Assembly: GCA_014529385.2 (NCBI GenBank)
Contig: CM043952.1
Location: forward strand, 153,387,057-153,451,056
Length of the DNA stretch: 64,000 nt
DNA from: Adiantum capillus-veneris
Lineage: Eukaryota > Streptophyta > Polypodiopsida > Polypodiales > Pteridaceae
Direction of reading: 5' to 3'
Shown: positions 61,206-64,000 of the stretch, in pieces
Layout of the letters: each line of letters begins with the position of its first letter
How positions within the stretch are numbered: the first letter of the stretch is position 1
Notes under the pieces: generated by a model
The model's database searches: none
The model's input: only the letters and a program-made list of their open reading frames with translations
Told to the model about the DNA's origin: nothing
Position numbers and translations under genes: made by a program

Positions 61206-61862
61206 TCATGCAGGTTGAGTACTTGCAATATTACTGCTTGTTGCAACTACAAGTGTTGAAGTGCTAGATTCATGGGTAGCCGGCAAAGACGAGTTAACCA
61301 CCTTGGCTTGTGAATGTTGGCTCTTCTTCAACTTTGCTAGAGTTTGCAACGTAGGTGACTTTGCTTGAATGATAGGGGTAAGAGTCGGTGGTCGCGTCGT
61401 GACACTACCAGTATCCCAATTAATAGTGCATTTGGTTGCCAACATCCACGTGCGTCCCAGGTTTACGTTACCTTCCATAGCTCCTGCGGGCATGACTAGA
61501 AACCTCTGCACTATGCTTCCATTGTCATAGACAACAGGGGTCTGAAGGACTCCAAGAATAGCAGTTTTCTTTTTATTAATGCCCTTGACTTGCATCGTAC
61601 TCGGGGATAGGGTCGGTTTCTCTAATTGACACCAAACTCCATAGGATAACAAATTGTGTTTAGCTCCCGTATCTAATAAGGCATTGTATAGTACTTTCCC
61701 ATAGGGGCTATTTAGCTCAATTGGGTATCGTAGAGGTGGCTCAGATTCTAATGAGTCGTCATCTGTGTCCTCGAAAAATGTTTGCGTGATTCCCAGATTA
61801 GCCTCTCGTTGGCGTCTAAGAGGTTGTTGTCGTTCTAGAGGCTCAACTCTTGCTTGGATTTT
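61206..61862 (-). CDS. Retropepsin-like domain downstream of integrase in H
   Basis: An open frame of 218 codons follows the RT-integrase frame directly, in the same phase, after one TAA (61,863-61,865). It reads FEDTDDDSLESEPPLRYPIE, then NALLDTGAKHNLLSYGVW with the aspartic protease signature DTGA (DNA 61,662-61,673). It continues with ILGVLQTPVVYDNG, and LGRTWMLATKCTINWDTGSV, which fits the usual end LG--W------I-W. It is followed by a Ser/Thr/Lys-rich tail. Its position after integrase is abnormal: gypsy elements carry protease before reverse transcriptase. It could be made by stop read-through or be a relic of rearrangement. Confidence 0.8.
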   Translation of the reverse strand, partial: KIQARVEPLERQQPLRRQREANLGITQTFFEDTDDDSLESEPPLRYPIELNSPYGKVLYNALLDTGAKHNLLSYGVWCQLEKPTLSPSTMQVKGINKKKTAILGVLQTPVVYDNGSIVQRFLVMPAGAMEGNVNLGRTWMLATKCTINWDTGSVTTRPPTLTPIIQAKSPTLQTLAKLKKSQHSQAKVVNSSLPATHESSTSTLVVATSSNIASTQPA

Positions 61863-64000
61863 TTAAAGTTCTGCTTGTTCCTTGGTAGCCTTCTTTTGAT
61901 GGATGGCTTGCAACTCTTCCTGGCTTAGAGGATCATAATATCTTTTGAATTTACTCCCATTAAGGAATCCAATGGTTTCAACTCCATCTAGAGTCTCCAC
62001 ACGAATGGTACCTTGCGGGGTAATTTCACACACTCGATATGGTCCCTTACCAGCGTATTTCAATTTCTTCTTTTCATTACGTACCCCGTACATAAGAACT
62101 TTATCAACAACCTTGATGTCTTTATCCTTTAAATGGCTATCAAACCACTTCTTTCTCCTATCCTTCTCCACTAGAGCATTTCGCACAGCTAATTGCCTCT
62201 CTTCATCTAGCCTTTCCAGGATATATAATCGCTCCACTAAGGGGTTACCATCCCAACCTTCTTGAGAAGCTACTCGAAGACTAGGAATGACAAACTCCCA
62301 TGGCATAACTGCTTCTTGGCCATACACCATCTTAAACGGTGTGCAATTAATAGCAACTTTATACGCAGTACGATAAGCCCATAAAGCTGATGTAAGCTTT
62401 AGGTCCCAATCAGTGCGATGAGCCTCAACTGTCTTTGTCAAAATGGAGATGAGAGTTTTGTTGGTACTCTCAGCTTGGCCATTTGCTTGGGGATAATAGG
62501 GTGTAGACTTGTGGTGAGATATCATGAAGTTTGATGTGAGTTCTTTTATTACTTCATTTATAAAATGAGTTCCATTGTCACTCACAAGTTCAAAGGGGCA
62601 TCCAAAACGTGTGATAATGTTCTCAAAGAGGAACTTAGTTGTTGTTTTTGCATCCGCCTTTCGAGTTGCTTTTGCTTCAGCCCATTTGGTTACATAGTCG
62701 GTAGCGACAATGATATATCGTGATTGCGTGTTACGTGCAACCGGACTAATCGCTCCTACAAAGTCTAAGCCCCACTTTTCAAATGGTTGGGTTACCTTGA
62801 TGGGATGTAGAGGCATGCTATCACTTCTTTGTGGCTTCTTGAAGCGTTGGCATTCATCACATCCCTTTGCAAAAAGTGATGCATCCTTAAACAGAGTGGG
62901 CCACCAATAGCCTGACTGTAAGATCTTTCGGGCAGTCAAGTTTCCTGAAAAGTGACCACTAGCTACGCCCATGTGTGCATCTTGTTGAATATATAAATAC
63001 TCATCCTCGCGGGCACAGCGTCTAAGAACATCATCTTTTCCTCTCTTATAGAGAGTTCCAGCTAGTAAGCAATATGGTTCGCATTCCTTGATTAATTTTC
63101 GAGCTATATCTTTTCGCAGTTCTTTGGGTGGAAAACCATTAACTTCACAAAACTCCCTTAGAAATTCTTTAAACGCAGTGTTTATTAATCGTTGGAATGT
63201 AGCAGGGGCATTCGTTAAGCCAAAAGCCATAACACGAAATGCAAACACTCCAAACTCTGTAATAAAAGCAGTTTTAGCTTGGTCCTCTAATGCAATTGTG
63301 ATTTGATTGTAACCAGAGTACCCATCTAAAAAGCTATAAGCTTCCTTGCCTGCAACTCTTTCAAGCACATGTTCTGAATATGGCAAGGGATAATGATCTC
63401 TCCTAGTGGCTGCATTAACTTTCTTGAGGTCCACGCACACTCTTAGTTTCCCATTCTTTTTTGGCACAATGACTACTGGAGAAACCCATTCTGAGTGCTC
63501 AATAGGGTATATGAATCCACATTGGATAAGTTTTTCAATCTCCTCTTGTACAATTTTGGCGTACTTAGGATTCATTGGATAGGGTCGTTGTTGGACGGGT
63601 TTAGCAGTGTTGATCATGGGAATTGTATGTTGCACCACAGAAGGTGGAACGCCCTTCATGTCATGATATGTCCAAGCAAAGATATCCTTGTATTCCTTGA
63701 GGAGCTCCTTAAGTACAGCCTCTTCAATTTCGGTAAGGTCTTGAGCAATAAAGACTGGTTTAGACTCCTCACCTGGTTCTGCTAATTCTATCTCTTTAAC
63801 TACCGCTAAACCATCATAGACTCCACTGCTTTCATTGGTAGGTATTCGTTGGGCCTTGGCATACACAACCTTTCGCTCCCCCGTGGTATAAGATTTAAAA
63901 TGTTCAGGAGCCGTATGTAAGTCAGCCAGCTCTTGTCCTGACGGAGACCTTTCTTTTAGTTCTGCCTCCTTTTGTTGTTGTGCTAACTCTCGGTTTTGAC
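61863..64000 (-). CDS. Gypsy RT-integrase polyprotein of H with internal deletion
   Basis: The frame is open from the window edge to the TAA at 61,863. Counting from a start at 63,866, reverse transcriptase blocks are VVIVPKKNGKLRVCVDLKKV (131-150), SFLDGYSGYNQI (178-189) and AFGLTNAPATFQRLI (214-228). At about residue 239 (DNA near 63,149) it jumps to integrase: DAHMGVASGHF ... GCDECQRFKK zinc domain (297-345), WGLDFVGAI (D368), LVSDNGTHF (D430) and ANGQAESTNK (E466), giving a D-D-35-E core, then a GPYRV-like end. The catalytic xDD box and RNase H are absent, so it cannot copy RNA. The style is that of non-chromovirus (Tat/Athila-like) elements. The N-terminus lies outside the window. Confidence 0.9.
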   Translation of the reverse strand, partial: QNRELAQQQKEAELKERSPSGQELADLHTAPEHFKSYTTGERKVVYAKAQRIPTNESSGVYDGLAVVKEIELAEPGEESKPVFIAQDLTEIEEAVLKELLKEYKDIFAWTYHDMKGVPPSVVQHTIPMINTAKPVQQRPYPMNPKYAKIVQEEIEKLIQCGFIYPIEHSEWVSPVVIVPKKNGKLRVCVDLKKVNAATRRDHYPLPYSEHVLERVAGKEAYSFLDGYSGYNQITIALEDQAKTAFITEFGVFAFRVMAFGLTNAPATFQRLINTAFKEFLREFCEVNGFPPKELRKDIARKLIKECEPYCLLAGTLYKRGKDDVLRRCAREDEYLYIQQDAHMGVASGHFSGNLTARKILQSGYWWPTLFKDASLFAKGCDECQRFKKPQRSDSMPLHPIKVTQPFEKWGLDFVGAISPVARNTQSRYIIVATDYVTKWAEAKATRKADAKTTTKFLFENIITRFGCPFELVSDNGTHFINEVIKELTSNFMISHHKSTPYYPQANGQAESTNKTLISILTKTVEAHRTDWDLKLTSALWAYRTAYKVAINCTPFKMVYGQEAVMPWEFVIPSLRVASQEGWDGNPLVERLYILERLDEERQLAVRNALVEKDRRKKWFDSHLKDKDIKVVDKVLMYGVRNEKKKLKYAGKGPYRVCEITPQGTIRVETLDGVETIGFLNGSKFKRYYDPLSQEELQAIHQKKATKEQAEL

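Overview
The window looks like heterochromatic land-plant nuclear DNA, most likely from a fern or another early-diverging vascular plant. The evidence is a large intronless PLS-type pentatricopeptide (PPR) gene of a style common in ferns, dense nested Ty1/copia and Ty3/gypsy retrotransposons, and AT-rich filler with long GA, GT and G tracts. No bacterial, plastid, rRNA or CRISPR features were seen. The organism call is inference.

Left block (1-17,000): a decayed plus-strand copia element (N; pieces at 1,127-1,180 and 16,455-16,900) flanks a decayed plus-strand gypsy element K (LTRs 1,401-2,095 and 14,128-14,252 plus 15,961-16,452). K holds two nested guests. J (5,666-12,016) is a minus-strand gypsy with 132/134-bp LTRs and a perfect TSD. 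M (14,253-15,960) is a small non-autonomous element inside K's 3' LTR.

Central block (17,000-27,000): the only clear host gene, an intact 1,045-codon PPR gene (19,508-22,645). Its 5' region is present three times in tandem (17,279-19,560). Downstream are spliced-looking exons of an unidentified gene (about 22,866-23,327), an unassigned ORF, a decayed PPR pseudogene (25,030-25,990) and a possible terminal exon (26,808-26,957).

Right block (26,959-64,000): layered LTR retrotransposons. A minus-strand chromovirus D (26,959-32,534) abuts head-to-head a plus-strand relative E (32,535 to about 54,904). Copia A (33,271-49,913) is inserted in E's gag. The non-autonomous element B (33,532-44,994) is inserted in A, and the young copia C (34,780-43,647) is inserted in B. 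F (52,138-54,754) sits in E's integrase, and the truncated copia G follows. The right edge holds H, a minus-strand gypsy whose reverse transcriptase and integrase are joined by an in-frame deletion. In H a retropepsin domain lies downstream of integrase, in the same frame, after one stop codon.

The strongest candidates for something new are four. C carries an extra internal LTR plus about 2.4 kb of unrelated DNA inside one pair of matching TSDs, the structure expected from read-through transduction. H has the order RT-INT-PR. M has nine copies of a semi-palindromic motif in its interior, and F has four copies of a GC-rich motif. Boundaries, TSDs and motifs were read by eye; no alignment or database search was run.
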